From Agrobacterium vitis (GTDB lineage Bacteria > Pseudomonadota > Alphaproteobacteria > Rhizobiales > Rhizobiaceae), in assembly GCF_013426735.1 (NCBI RefSeq), contig NZ_AP023274.1, positions 62,001-126,000 on the forward strand: a DNA stretch of 64,000 bases, read 5' to 3'. Shown one piece after another: positions 8,506 through 17,067 of the stretch. Each line of letters begins with the position of its first letter. The first letter of the stretch is position 1. The position numbers and the translations under genes were made by a program. The notes below the pieces were generated by a model that worked only from the letters and a program-made list of their open reading frames with translations, did not search any database and had not been told where the DNA came from.

Positions 8506-9310
8506 TTATGCGGCGAGTGCGGAGAACTGTTTGAATGCCGATTGGCCACTGGCGGGAAACTGTTGTTTGCGGATCATATGGGCGACTTCGATGCCGTCCA
8601 GCGTCGATGATGCGGACCGAAAGGTTTGAAGCCCTTCATGGGCCGGGTCGGCTTCTTGATGAAACGATGATCTTATACGAAAAATCATTGAAAATGACTC
8701 TTCGTATTCCCTTTGAAAATATCACAAGCCTCTGATGCATTTGAGGTATTTTCAATTTTTCAAGTCAAGGATGCGTCAGCATCTTCGAGACTTGGTATTA
8801 CTCAGTCATGTTGTTGAGATGTTTGACTTGGCAAATCTCGATCAGCCAGAACCAACCGTGCAACAGCAGCAGGAGGTTCATGTTCTGCAGTGCTGCCAAA
8901 TTCGCCCACTCTTGTCGATCACGACTTTGTCCGGCCAGCCATTGTTCTCGATGGTGTGGGCGAAAAAATCGGTAGCGGGGGCCTCGTTGCGATGCTCAGA
9001 TAGCATGAAATCAAGGGTTTGCCGTGCTTATCAATGACGCTATAAAAATACACCCATTTGCCTTTGACCTTAATGTAGGTCTCATCCATTCGCCAGGAGC
9101 CAATGGGTTTGGATTTGCGGGGCTTCGCTTGAAGGGCAATCAGCGGCGAGTATTTCACGACCCATCTATTCAGTGTCGCATTGTCGAGATTGACACCGCG
9201 TTCAGCCATGATTTTTCAAGGTCGCGGTAGGAAACCGCATAGCGGACATAGAAAAACACGGCGTCTAAAATCACTTTTTTCGGATAGTGACTGCCTTGGA
9301 AATCGACCAT
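8506..9310 (-). pseudogene. IS6-family transposase, frameshifted and interrupted
   Basis: Fragments appear in order on the minus strand: MVDFQGSHYPKKVILDAVFF and YAVSYRDLE from ATG 9310; after a frameshift near 9209, MAERGVNLDNATLNRWV and WRMDETYIKVKGKWVYFYSVIDK; then a further shift before NMNLLLLHGWFWLIE and VKHLNNMTE; then the 128-bp repeat; then DHRFIKKPTRPMKGFKPF and finally IEVAHMIRKQQFPASGQSAFKQF. This is a complete IS6-family order destroyed by at least three frameshifts and one insertion. Confidence 0.85.
8673..8800 (-). repeat. 128-bp dispersed palindromic repeat, copy B (inside an IS6 transposase)
   Basis: This copy matches 5025-5152 end to end on the opposite strand. It splits the transposase between MTE and DHRFIKK, positions that are adjacent or nearly so in relatives, so it arrived by insertion. 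The outer stem differs from copy A on both sides in a matching way (GAAAATA/TATTTTC against GAATATC/GATATTC), which suggests the fold is maintained. The flanking sequence fits insertion at a TA dinucleotide, but this is tentative. Confidence 0.75.
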
Positions 9311-9644
9311 GACCGCACAACTCTGCCTGCCTGCTTTCTTCAGGCTGCATCTGCCGCATGATCATCGAGGCTGCAAATCAACCGGAGATTTTGTGACAAA
9401 ACCTTCAGTTGCGCCGTGACTAAGCCTTTACGCCGAACCTGTCTGGCGCGATCGAGGCGGGTGAAACCATCAAACGCGCCGGCGGGCCCGACGGCAACGA
9501 TGTGGCGTTGAACTGAAAGACTCCTGGTAAACCGCCGCGGTAGAACGAACGCACCGTTCACCGTTTGACCTTCGTTACTTAGCCCCCACATTCCTATATC
9601 TAGGGCAACGCAATCACTTTTCTGCAGATGCAAGGTTTTTACCC

Positions 9645-10667
9645 ATGAAAAACATCGGTTTTCTCTCCTTCGGCCATTGGTCGCCGTCCCCTCAGTCCGG
9701 CACGCGCTCTGCTGGCGATGCACTGCTGCAGTCGATTGATCTGGCTGTTGCCGCTGAAGAACTGGGGGCTGATGGCGCCTATTTCCGCGTCCACCATTTT
9801 GCCCGGCAGCTGGCATCGCCTTTTCCGCTTCTCGCCGCCGTCGGCGCCCGTACCAGATCGATCGAAATCGGCACGGCCGTCATCGATATGCGCTACGAAA
9901 ATCCGCTCTATATGGCCGAGGATGCCGGTGCTGCCGATCTGATCGCGCAGGGTCGTTTGCAGCTTGGCCTGAGCCGCGGATCGCCCGAGCAGGTCATCAA
10001 TGGCTGGCGCTATTTCGGATTTCATCCGGAAGAGGGTGCCAGTGATGCCGATATGGGCCGGCGCCATGCTGAAGTGTTTCTGGAAGTGCTGAAAGGTGAG
10101 GGTTTTGCCGAGCCCAATCCGCACCCAATGTTTCCCAACCCACCCGGGATGCTGCGCCTTGAACCGCATTCGGAAGGCTTGCGGGAACGTATCTGGTGGG
10201 GCGCCGGCTCCAATGCCACCGCCATCTGGGCCGCCGAGCGCGGCATGAACCTGCAAAGCTCGACATTGAAGGACGACGAGACCGGCGAGCCCTTCCATGT
10301 GCAGCAGGCGGCGCAGATCCGTGCCTATCGCGAGGCCTGGAAGGCGGCGGGTCACACTCGCCAGCCACGGGTATCCGTCAGCCGCAGCATCTTCGCTTTG
10401 GTCGATGACCGGGACCGCGCCTATTTCGGCGGCGGCGGCAAGGAGCGGGATTCAATAGGCTATATCGATGACAGCACACGGGCCATCTTCGGCCGCTCCT
10501 ATGCGGCGGAACCAGATGCGCTGGTTGAGGAACTGGCGCAGGATGAAGCCGTCACCGAGGCCGATACGCTGCTGCTGACCGTACCGAACCAGCTCGGTGT
10601 CGAATACAACGCCCATGTCATCGAGGCTATTCTGAAGCACGTAGCCCCGGCGCTCGGCTGGCGATAA
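9645..10667 (+). CDS. Luciferase-like (LLM class) flavin-dependent monooxygenase
   Basis: The 340-residue protein has the TIM-barrel layout of bacterial luciferase-like monooxygenases: IGFLSFGHW at the N-terminus, ELGADGAYFRVHHFARQLASPFPLLAAVGARTRSIEIGTAV, QGRLQLGLSRGSPEQV, and IWWGAGSNATAIWAAERGMNL. These enzymes use reduced flavin supplied by another protein to oxidise diverse substrates. Length is normal and the start follows AAGG at a nine-base distance. It stands alone between an IS6 remnant and an unassigned region, so context gives no substrate. Confidence 0.85.
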   Translation: MKNIGFLSFGHWSPSPQSGTRSAGDALLQSIDLAVAAEELGADGAYFRVHHFARQLASPFPLLAAVGARTRSIEIGTAVIDMRYENPLYMAEDAGAADLIAQGRLQLGLSRGSPEQVINGWRYFGFHPEEGASDADMGRRHAEVFLEVLKGEGFAEPNPHPMFPNPPGMLRLEPHSEGLRERIWWGAGSNATAIWAAERGMNLQSSTLKDDETGEPFHVQQAAQIRAYREAWKAAGHTRQPRVSVSRSIFALVDDRDRAYFGGGGKERDSIGYIDDSTRAIFGRSYAAEPDALVEELAQDEAVTEADTLLLTVPNQLGVEYNAHVIEAILKHVAPALGWR

Positions 10668-11307
10668 CCTGCAATCTTGAACAGCTCGCACCTTCAGGGG
10701 CACGCGCTGAGCCAGCTGTGAATGCCGCCGGCCGCCGCGCGACCGGTAAAAAAACAGGCCGTGAGGAGGTAGCTGCGCCATCGGCTTCTCCCAGTCGTCC
10801 ATCTCGTCGACCACGAAGACGCCAGGTAGGGATGGATGCTTGAGGAACGCCGACTGCTCGGCAGCGCCATTAAGGCGGGTATTCCCATAAGCCCGTTGGC
10901 TTCGCCGATCTTGTCCTTGATGGTATCTGGACATGATTTTTGTCCATCCTGAGTATCAGGGCTTGGGTGTGGCAAGCGTTTTAGTGGGCCAAGTGGAGCA
11001 AAAGGCATGAGAACTCGGCCTTGATTGCGTTCGTACGGCAACAAGCATTACTGCGCGGCCATTCTTTGAGCGGCGAGGATTTCGCGTTCTGAAGAGCCAG
11101 ACGGTCGAAAAATGAGGAGAAAGTCTTTCTAACTTTTTGATGTAAAAACCGTTCCCGTCTCAATGTTTAGCGCCGCCAATAGCATTCATTGCGTTGCCCC
11201 GAACTAAATGCCTTGAGTGGCTTCAGGGTTATCATGTGATCTTATCAACAATCATCGCTGGTGGGGCTGCATTGCTGACTGATAGTCGCCCTGTACCGCT
11301 CTGATTC
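10668..11307. other. Region without a recognised gene
   Basis: About 640 bp between the luciferase-like gene and the convergent MFS gene. Short minus-strand frames exist (for example through 10700-10934 and 10981-11163), but none resembles a family I know and they disagree in frame. The coding-like base composition at 10690-10930 suggests a gene remnant. No hairpin with a T-run was seen. Confidence 0.4.
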
Positions 11308-12486
11308 TTATCGCGAGTGCTTACGAAACATTGACGTGAAAAGGAGAATAGCGGCGAAGGCAGCGACAACCGAGGCCACCCGGATAACTGCTCGGAAATC
11401 GTAAGCTTGCGCTATGAGGCCGGTCGTGGGGCCCGCAAGAATGCCGCTGACACTCAGAACATTCCAGTAAAGCGCGGTGGCCTGCGCCGGGCGATCACCG
11501 GAGAAAGATTGCACGAAACTGATGCCGATGCTGGCATAGAGGCCGTAATACAGGCCCTCCAAGGCCGCGCCTGCCAACATCTCTGGATAGGTCTGCACAT
11601 AGGAGAGCAGCAGGATCGTTACGGTAGCCAGCAGCGCCACTGCGACAAGTGGCCCTTTCAGGCCAAAGCGGGAGATGATCATTGGCGTGGTGAAGATCGC
11701 GAGGACCTCCACGAAGGTCTTCATGCTGAAGGCCGTGCCTGGCGCATAAGCCGGTAGCCCGACTTCCCGCACGTAGAACAATGGCAGTGCGCTAAATGTC
11801 AGAGAATGCGCTGAGGACAGGCAGAACACGAACGCGGCCGCCAACCACAGGCCGACGTCCTTGTTGGACGAATGTGCGTGTACTGATCCTGACTTGGGAC
11901 GAAGTGTCATATCGCGCGGGATAATTATCCACCACATCAACGCCCAGCCGCATGCCAGGGCAAAAGCGAGCTTGAAGACGGCAGCTTCGCCGAAGCGCTC
12001 TGCGAACAGGAAGGCGACCGCCGGGCCTATCATCCAGGCGGTTGATGTCGTGGCGCGCAGGAATGCATTGGACCGGCCACGCGTAATCTTGCCGCGTTCT
12101 GCTACGACCGCCCCGAGGCTGAACATGGTGGATACCGCACTACTGCTCAGACCGAATCCGAGCACGCCGAATGTCAAAACGATCCAGAAAGACGGTGAAA
12201 TCGACAAGGCACTCGTGGCAAGAAGATAACCCGCCAGTGCTACACCGATCAGTGGAAAAGGAGCAATTCCCGCATCCAGCCAGCGACCAAAGGTGCGGGT
12301 GCAGATTATGCCGAGCACGGTAACGCCCGCCGCATAGAGACTGATTGTCCACGGCGCGCGCCCCAAACCCTCCACAATGTAGTAAGCCATGAACGGCCCG
12401 ATCATGGAGCTGCAGGTCGTGCCTATAAACAACACAAGCAAGAAGGGATAGAGCGAGAGCGAACGGCTGCTCATCGTCGCACTCAT
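11308..12486 (-). CDS. MFS transporter, sugar-efflux (SET) type
   Basis: The 392-residue protein has about twelve hydrophobic helices and the loop GRWLDAG after helix 2, typical of major facilitator transporters. The overall pattern (GPFMAYYIVEGLG, GVLGFGLSSSAVSTMFSLGAVVAERG, YWNVLSVSGILAGP) is closest to SetA-like sugar efflux proteins. It probably exports a small sugar-like or drug-like molecule through the inner membrane using proton energy. The start has GAAAGG nearby. An IS6 copy begins 140 bp upstream, so its native promoter may be altered. Confidence 0.75.
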   Translation of the reverse strand: MSATMSSRSLSLYPFLLVLFIGTTCSSMIGPFMAYYIVEGLGRAPWTISLYAAGVTVLGIICTRTFGRWLDAGIAPFPLIGVALAGYLLATSALSISPSFWIVLTFGVLGFGLSSSAVSTMFSLGAVVAERGKITRGRSNAFLRATTSTAWMIGPAVAFLFAERFGEAAVFKLAFALACGWALMWWIIIPRDMTLRPKSGSVHAHSSNKDVGLWLAAAFVFCLSSAHSLTFSALPLFYVREVGLPAYAPGTAFSMKTFVEVLAIFTTPMIISRFGLKGPLVAVALLATVTILLLSYVQTYPEMLAGAALEGLYYGLYASIGISFVQSFSGDRPAQATALYWNVLSVSGILAGPTTGLIAQAYDFRAVIRVASVVAAFAAILLFTSMFRKHSR

Positions 12487-12628
12487 AGAAATGCCTTTCG
12501 AGAGACTGTCGTGGATATTTCCGCAACGTGCAAATTCAGGCCAATAGGCATGAACTATGACAGCCGTATAACAGGCGAATTGAGATATGAAGAGGTGGAC
12601 GGTTGGCTCGTCCGCTTGAGCCGACAGC

Positions 12629-13453
12629 GGCGTACTGTAAAGTTAACCTGGCATCGATCAACATTTGGGATCTTGTGGCATGACCAGATTTGCCCGTGAT
12701 CCACTTTATCGTCGCCATCGATTTCCAGCCGAGGTGATTGCCCATGCCGTTTGGCTCTATTTCCGGTTTCCGCTGAGCCTGCGGATGGTCGAGGATATGC
12801 TGGCTGCCCGTGGCCTCATCGTCTCTCACCAAACCGTGAGGCTCTGGGCGGAGAAGTTCGACAGGCATTTCGCTAATGACATCCGGAGGCGCTCAGATGG
12901 CAGGCTCGGTGACAAATGGCACTTCGAAGAGGTTGTCATCACGATCGCCGGCAAGAAACATTGGCTCTGGCGCGCCGTCGATCAGGACGGGTTTGTTCTC
13001 GACGTGCTGGTGAAAAGCCGCCGCGATGCTATGCCAAGGCGGCAAAGCGTTTGGTGCGAAAGCTTCTGAAAGGGCAATGCCGTGCGCCGCGTGTGATAAT
13101 CACCGACAAGCTTCGATCCTACCGTGCGGCGAAGCGTGATATCATGCCCGGCATCGAACATCGCTCGCACAAGGGCCTGAACAATCGGGTCGAGAATTCT
13201 CATCAGCCTGTCCGACGGCGTGAAAGGATTATGAGGCGCTTCAAGTCAGCGAGGCACCTTCAGCGTTTCGTTTCCATCCACGATCCGATTGCCAGCCTCT
13301 TTCACATTCCCCGCCACGACATCCCATCCACCCATCATCGCGAATTGCGAGAAACAGCCATGCGAACATGGTACCAAATCGCTGGCATTCAAGCCGCCTG
13401 AACCAGAACCTCAACCCCAGATCATGACTGCGAAGCGCTAAGTTTACAGTGCC
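12629..13453 (+). mobile_element. IS6-family element, copy 1 of a type also at 52.9 kb
   Basis: Inverted repeats are GGCGTACTGTAAAGTTAACC at 12629-12648 and the complement of GGGCACTGTAAACTTA ending at about 13453. The element is about 825 bp with one transposase gene. The 8-bp flanks (CCGACAGC and CGGGAAGG) differ, so there is no target duplication. IS6 elements move by cointegration and recombine, so mismatched flanks suggest that one side was deleted or exchanged. The cut RHE_PE00001-like gene on its right agrees. Confidence 0.8.
12680..13401 (+). pseudogene. IS6-family transposase with a 5-bp duplication frameshift
   Basis: Translation from ATG 12680 gives MTRFARDPLYRRHRFPAEVI, the N-terminal helix-turn-helix (LRMVEDMLAARGLIVSHQTVRLW) and DKWHFEEVVITIAGKKHWLWRAVDQDG with the first catalytic Asp region, up to LVKSRRDA. 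There GATGC is followed by TATGC, an apparent duplication of five bases near 13027-13036, which shifts the frame. The rest continues in another frame (AKAAKRLVRKLL, VIITDKLRSYRAAKRDIMPG, HRSHKGLNNRVENSHQPVRRRER) to 13401. All DDE parts are present but not in one frame. Confidence 0.85.
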
Positions 13454-13855
13454 CGGGAAGGTATTCGCCATCGTCCGCCTCTGCTTCGTCGGCGCCGATC
13501 GAGGTCACTGGCTCCGTCTGCCGAAGCGTTCGATGCCGTCGGCCGACAGCGCCCAAGCCGGTGACTGCGCGGCAATGCGCCGGCGGTCTCGCAGCACGTC
13601 GCGGGCGATTGTCAGCTCATGGGTGGGTGTGCGAATATCGCGGGTGGTGTCATGGAGGACGAGGTCTGCCAGGTGGACGAGTTCGCCCTCGATCCACAGC
13701 GAGGCGCAGGCGTCCGTGAAGTGGGACCTCTCGAAGAAGCCCTGGCCGACCGGCGAACGGACGATGCGCTCGTCCAAACGCCCAAGCGCGATACCAGCGT
13801 CGAAAGCCGGCCGCAACAGGGCTGTCATGCTGATTTTCGCGAGATCGTAAGCCAT
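13454..13855 (-). pseudogene. RHE_PE00001-family gene, 5' fragment cut by an IS6 element
   Basis: Translation from 13855 gives MAYDLAKISMTALLRPAFDA, then LDERIVRSPVGQGFFERSHF, DACASLWIEGELVHLADLVLHD, DIRTPTHELTIARDVLRDRR and PAWALSADG. This is the N-terminal pattern of the RHE_PE00001 family found on rhizobial plasmids and usually some 370 residues long. The frame stops near 13505 and similarity ends before the IS6 boundary at 13453. The function of the family is unknown to me. The divergent integrase at 14054 is a plausible natural neighbour on such plasmids. Confidence 0.7.
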
Positions 13856-13881
13856 TGAAATTATGGTAAATGATTCGCTAA

Positions 13882-13910
13882 AGGAACTCTACATGAATAT
13901 TACGGTTCCT
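13882..13910. promoter_or_regulatory. Inverted repeat AGGAAC-N17-GTTCCT in a divergent promoter region
   Basis: Six-base perfect arms (13882-13887 and 13905-13910) lie between the divergent RHE_PE00001-like fragment and the integrase. The position suits an operator shared by both promoters. The arms are short and the spacer is long, so this is a weak call. Confidence 0.3.
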
Positions 13911-14053
13911 CACATGGTATGGCTGCAGAAAGGCATTCTAACCATCGATAAGTAACCCCTATCGGATGTGATTGATTTCCGGTCGAAAATCAGAAAGAAT
14001 CCGGCAAATCCACGGTCGCTGGGCCGTCGAAACCGTCGATCCGGAGGTTTTCT

Positions 14054-15157
14054 ATGGCCATGCCGTTCCGTTCAAAGACCGCCGTCGATCGCCGCGACGA
14101 ACTTGCCGAACTGCTCACCGACCAGGACATCGAAACGCTACGCCATCTGGTCAACGAAGGCATGGGCGAAAATACCCTGCGCGCGCTCACCTTCGACCTC
14201 GCCTATCTGCAGGCCTGGTCGCTCGCCGCGACCGGCGCCTCCCTCACCTGGCCTGCGCCCGAGGCGCTGCTGCTCAAATTCGTTGCCCACCATCTCTGGC
14301 AGCACGAACAGCGCGACATCGATCCTCACCACGGCTTGCCAGCCGATGTCGAACAGAGCCTGCGGGAACAGGGTTTTCTGCGATCGCCAGGGCCGCATGC
14401 ACCCGATACGGTGCGGAGGCGGCTTGCCAGTTGGTCGACGCTGACCAAATGGCGCGGCCTGACCGGCGTCTTCTCCTCCCCTTCCCTGAAATCCGCAATA
14501 CGCCTTACTGTCCGCGCGACGCCGCGGCCAAGGAAGCGCAAGAGCGCCAAGGCGGTGACAGGCGACGTCCTTGCCAAAATGCTCGCGACCTGCAGCACAG
14601 ACATCCTGAGGGATATCCGCGATCGGGCAATCCTGATGGTGGCGTTCGCGTCCGGCGGCCGGCGTCGCAGCGAGATTGCCGCTTTGCGCAGGGAGCAGCT
14701 CACAGTCGAGCCACCGATCACCGTCGAGAGTGGCCTTCCCCTCCCCTCTCTCTCCACCCATCTGGGTCGCACCAAAACGTCTGGTTCCGATCACGACGAG
14801 GTCGTCTATCTGACTGGCCGACCGGTGGATGCGCTCAATGCCTGGATGGTGGCTGGAAAAATCGAGGACAGGGGCATTTTTCGGAAGGTCGATCATTGGA
14901 GCAATGTTTCGAAGCGGGCGCTGGAGCCGAGTGCGGTCAACCAGATCGTCAAGCAGCGGGCGGCGCTGGCTGACCTGGAGCCTGGGGAGTTTTCCGCTCA
15001 TGGGCTAAGGTCCGGCTATCTGACCGAGGCTGCCAATCGTGGCGTCCCCTTGCCGGAAGCCATGGCGCCGTCGCGACATAGATCGGTCCAGCAGGCCTCC
15101 AGTTATTACAACAACGCAACCAGGCGAACAGGACGGGCCGCACGGCTTCTACCGTAG
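14054..15157 (+). CDS. Tyrosine recombinase (plasmid-type integrase)
   Basis: The 367-residue protein has a SAM-like core-binding N-terminus and a C-terminal catalytic domain. Visible signature residues are the first Arg in FASGGRRRSEIAAL, HGLRSG for His-x-x-Arg, SRHRS for the second His, and the nucleophile Tyr in SSYYNN near the end. It cuts and rejoins DNA at specific sites. GGAGG six bases before ATG 14054 fixes the start. It appears complete. No matching attachment site was identified, so whether it moved any of this window is unknown. Confidence 0.85.
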   Translation: MAMPFRSKTAVDRRDELAELLTDQDIETLRHLVNEGMGENTLRALTFDLAYLQAWSLAATGASLTWPAPEALLLKFVAHHLWQHEQRDIDPHHGLPADVEQSLREQGFLRSPGPHAPDTVRRRLASWSTLTKWRGLTGVFSSPSLKSAIRLTVRATPRPRKRKSAKAVTGDVLAKMLATCSTDILRDIRDRAILMVAFASGGRRRSEIAALRREQLTVEPPITVESGLPLPSLSTHLGRTKTSGSDHDEVVYLTGRPVDALNAWMVAGKIEDRGIFRKVDHWSNVSKRALEPSAVNQIVKQRAALADLEPGEFSAHGLRSGYLTEAANRGVPLPEAMAPSRHRSVQQASSYYNNATRRTGRAARLLP

Positions 15158-15374
15158 TCGCCACTGCCTTTCTTGAGGGCAGAGGCTCGATGTCAGCTGT
15201 CGGAACGGACGAGCAGCCTACTTGCTGCGGCATCACTTGCCTTAATGCCAAAATGGTTCGCCGGTAGAGGGCGTTGCAGGCGCCGAGTAATTGCCTATTC
15301 CGCCGCGGCGCAAATGTCAGACGCAAAATTGAAAAAGAAATCGGGATTTCGCGACAACTACCGAGGAACGCGCT

Positions 15375-16202
15375 GTGTCGGATGTAATTTCGCTTGAAGA
15401 AGGCCGACGCGCGTTCGGAGCGAACAGCGAAGGTTATAATGATGCAAGGCCCGCCTATCCGCGGCGCGTCTACGATATTTTGCGCGATCAAGGTGCAGTC
15501 TCGCAAACGGCTAGAGTTTTCGAGATTGGGGCGGGGACAGGACAGGCTACTGCGCCATTGCTTGCCTTGGGCTGCACGATAACAGCTATCGAACCGGACG
15601 CGCGGCTTGCCGCCACGCTAGGTGATCGATTGAAGCACTACAGCTCGTCACTGACCATCATCCAATCCTCATTCGAGGATAGCTTGATGCCTTCTGCCAG
15701 TTTCGACCTCGGCGTCGCCGCCATGGCTTTTCACTGGCTCCAGCAGGATAGCGCGCTTACCAAAGTGTTTCGGATTTTGCGGCCGGGCGGTTGGTGGGCC
15801 ATGTGGTGGACAGTCTTTGGCGATCCGGCTGACATGGACCCGTTCCAGTGCCGAACTCAGGCGCTTTTCCAACCGCTGAGCCGCAGCCCCTCCCATGCGG
15901 CCGGCTCCAATCGGCCGTTCGCGCTCGACAAGGACGTGCGGATGGCCGAATTGCAAGCGGCGGGTTTCAGGCACGCCACATATGAGGAAATCAGGTGGAC
16001 CCCAACTCTGACGACCCGTCAGGTCGTAGGGCTGACGGCAACGTTCTCGCCGGTCGCTCGCCTGCCTGAAGCGGAACGAACCGGGTTCCTGAACGCGCTT
16101 GGACGCATCGCTGATGAGGAATTCGACGGGCACGTTCGCCGGAACTTTGTCACGGCGATTTACCTCGCCCGCAAGCCTGAAGAAATGTTGCGGAAATCCT
16201 AA
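15375..16202 (+). CDS. Class I SAM-dependent methyltransferase
   Basis: The 275-residue protein has motif I as VFEIGAGTGQATAPLLALG, the acidic end of strand 2 in ITAIEPDARLA, and post-motif sequences SFDLGVAAMAFHWLQQD and RILRPGGWWAMWW. This is a Methyltransf_11/25-type fold that transfers methyl from S-adenosylmethionine to a small molecule. The GTG at 15375 has GAGGAA upstream. No neighbour identifies the substrate. An 18-bp perfect palindrome lies directly after the stop. Confidence 0.85.
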   Translation: MSDVISLEEGRRAFGANSEGYNDARPAYPRRVYDILRDQGAVSQTARVFEIGAGTGQATAPLLALGCTITAIEPDARLAATLGDRLKHYSSSLTIIQSSFEDSLMPSASFDLGVAAMAFHWLQQDSALTKVFRILRPGGWWAMWWTVFGDPADMDPFQCRTQALFQPLSRSPSHAAGSNRPFALDKDVRMAELQAAGFRHATYEEIRWTPTLTTRQVVGLTATFSPVARLPEAERTGFLNALGRIADEEFDGHVRRNFVTAIYLARKPEEMLRKS

Positions 16203-16220
16203 TTCTGCAGCGCTGCAGAA
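16203..16220. other. Perfect 18-bp palindrome after the methyltransferase stop
   Basis: TTCTGCAGCGCTGCAGAA is fully self-complementary and begins at the base after the TAA stop. With no loop bases and no T-run it is a poor terminator; it may be a protein site or chance. The following 215 bp to the next gene hold nothing else recognisable. Confidence 0.35.
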
Positions 16221-16435
16221 GTCGGGATAACATATCGAACAAAATCCGGGATTCTCGCGACAGCCTACTTCCCTCTAGACTCCGACATTCCCAAGAGCTA
16301 CCTTGATCCTATGGCAGATCTGAACATTGTATCAGGCAGCCCCCTCGCATAGCGACTTTCATGAACTGCGGTTCGGGCTTGCGCTTCACTCTCCAGCATC
16401 AACATAATTTCACCGCGCCTGCGGAATGAGTTTCT

Positions 16436-16984
16436 ATGGCAAACGCCGAACATATGTTCGTGGTGACCGGCGGCCCCGGTTCGGTCAAAAGCAGTCCGAT
16501 CAATGCTATGACCCGACGAGGCTTTCGCACGATGCCCGAGGCCGGTCGGGCGATCATACAAGATCAGGTCAGGATTGGCGGACCAGCCTTGCCTTGGGCG
16601 GATCAGATTGCCTTTTCCGAGCTCATGCTAGGCTGGGAACTGCGTTCCTACCGCGACGCTCTCGAAATTAACGCGCCGGTTCTGATGGATCGTGGGATAC
16701 CTGATGTTGTCGGATATCTCACGCTCTCTGGCATACCTGTCCCTGGTCATATCGAGGCGGCGACGAAAATTCATCCCTACAACAAGCGAGTTTTCCTCGC
16801 CCCGTATTGGGACGCCATTTTCACGCAGGACGCCGAGCGGAAGCAGGGCCGGCAAGAGGCCGAGGCGACCGGCAGGGTTATGGCTGAAATTTACACCCAG
16901 CTCGGCTATCAGATTGTTGAGCTTCCGTTGGCAGGCATTGAGCAGCGCGCCGATTTCATGGCGGACAGCCTGCGAGCGGTGTGA
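16436..16984 (+). CDS. AAA/P-loop NTPase-like protein with altered Walker A
   Basis: The 182-residue protein resembles small AAA-family ATPases that begin with FVVTGGPGSGKST. Here the loop (residues 12-20) reads GGPGSVKSS, with Val in place of the conserved Gly before Lys. MDRGIPDVVGYL fits the Walker B/DRG region and RKQGRQEAEATGRVMAEIY the lid and C-terminal helices. The Gly-to-Val change is expected to impair nucleotide binding. Function is unknown; relatives may phosphorylate or sense small molecules. The preceding Shine-Dalgarno is weak. Confidence 0.65.
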   Translation: MANAEHMFVVTGGPGSVKSSPINAMTRRGFRTMPEAGRAIIQDQVRIGGPALPWADQIAFSELMLGWELRSYRDALEINAPVLMDRGIPDVVGYLTLSGIPVPGHIEAATKIHPYNKRVFLAPYWDAIFTQDAERKQGRQEAEATGRVMAEIYTQLGYQIVELPLAGIEQRADFMADSLRAV

Positions 16985-17067
16985 AGTAGGCTGGAGTTGT
17001 CGTGCAAATCCTTGATGTGTCCAGAATCCCGCTTGTCTAGCAAGACCGCACGACCGAAAGCTACAAG

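Larger units (their letters stand above)
8450..9403 (-). mobile_element. IS6-family remnant carrying a 128-bp repeat insertion
   Basis: The terminal inverted repeats are GGTTTTGTCGCAAA (8450-8463) and the complement of GGTTTTGTCACAAA (9390-9403). Removing the 128-bp repeat leaves about 826 bp, a normal IS6-family size. The transposase inside is multiply broken. The 8-bp flanks (GTGCCATC and TTCAGTTG) do not match, so there is no surviving target duplication. The element is old enough to have collected mutations and a nested insertion. Confidence 0.8.

Noticed and set aside
12680..13401. Programmed frameshifting in the IS6 transposase
   Set aside because: The copies at 12.7 and 53.4 kb are shifted at different positions by different lesions, and IS6 transposases are normally one frame.
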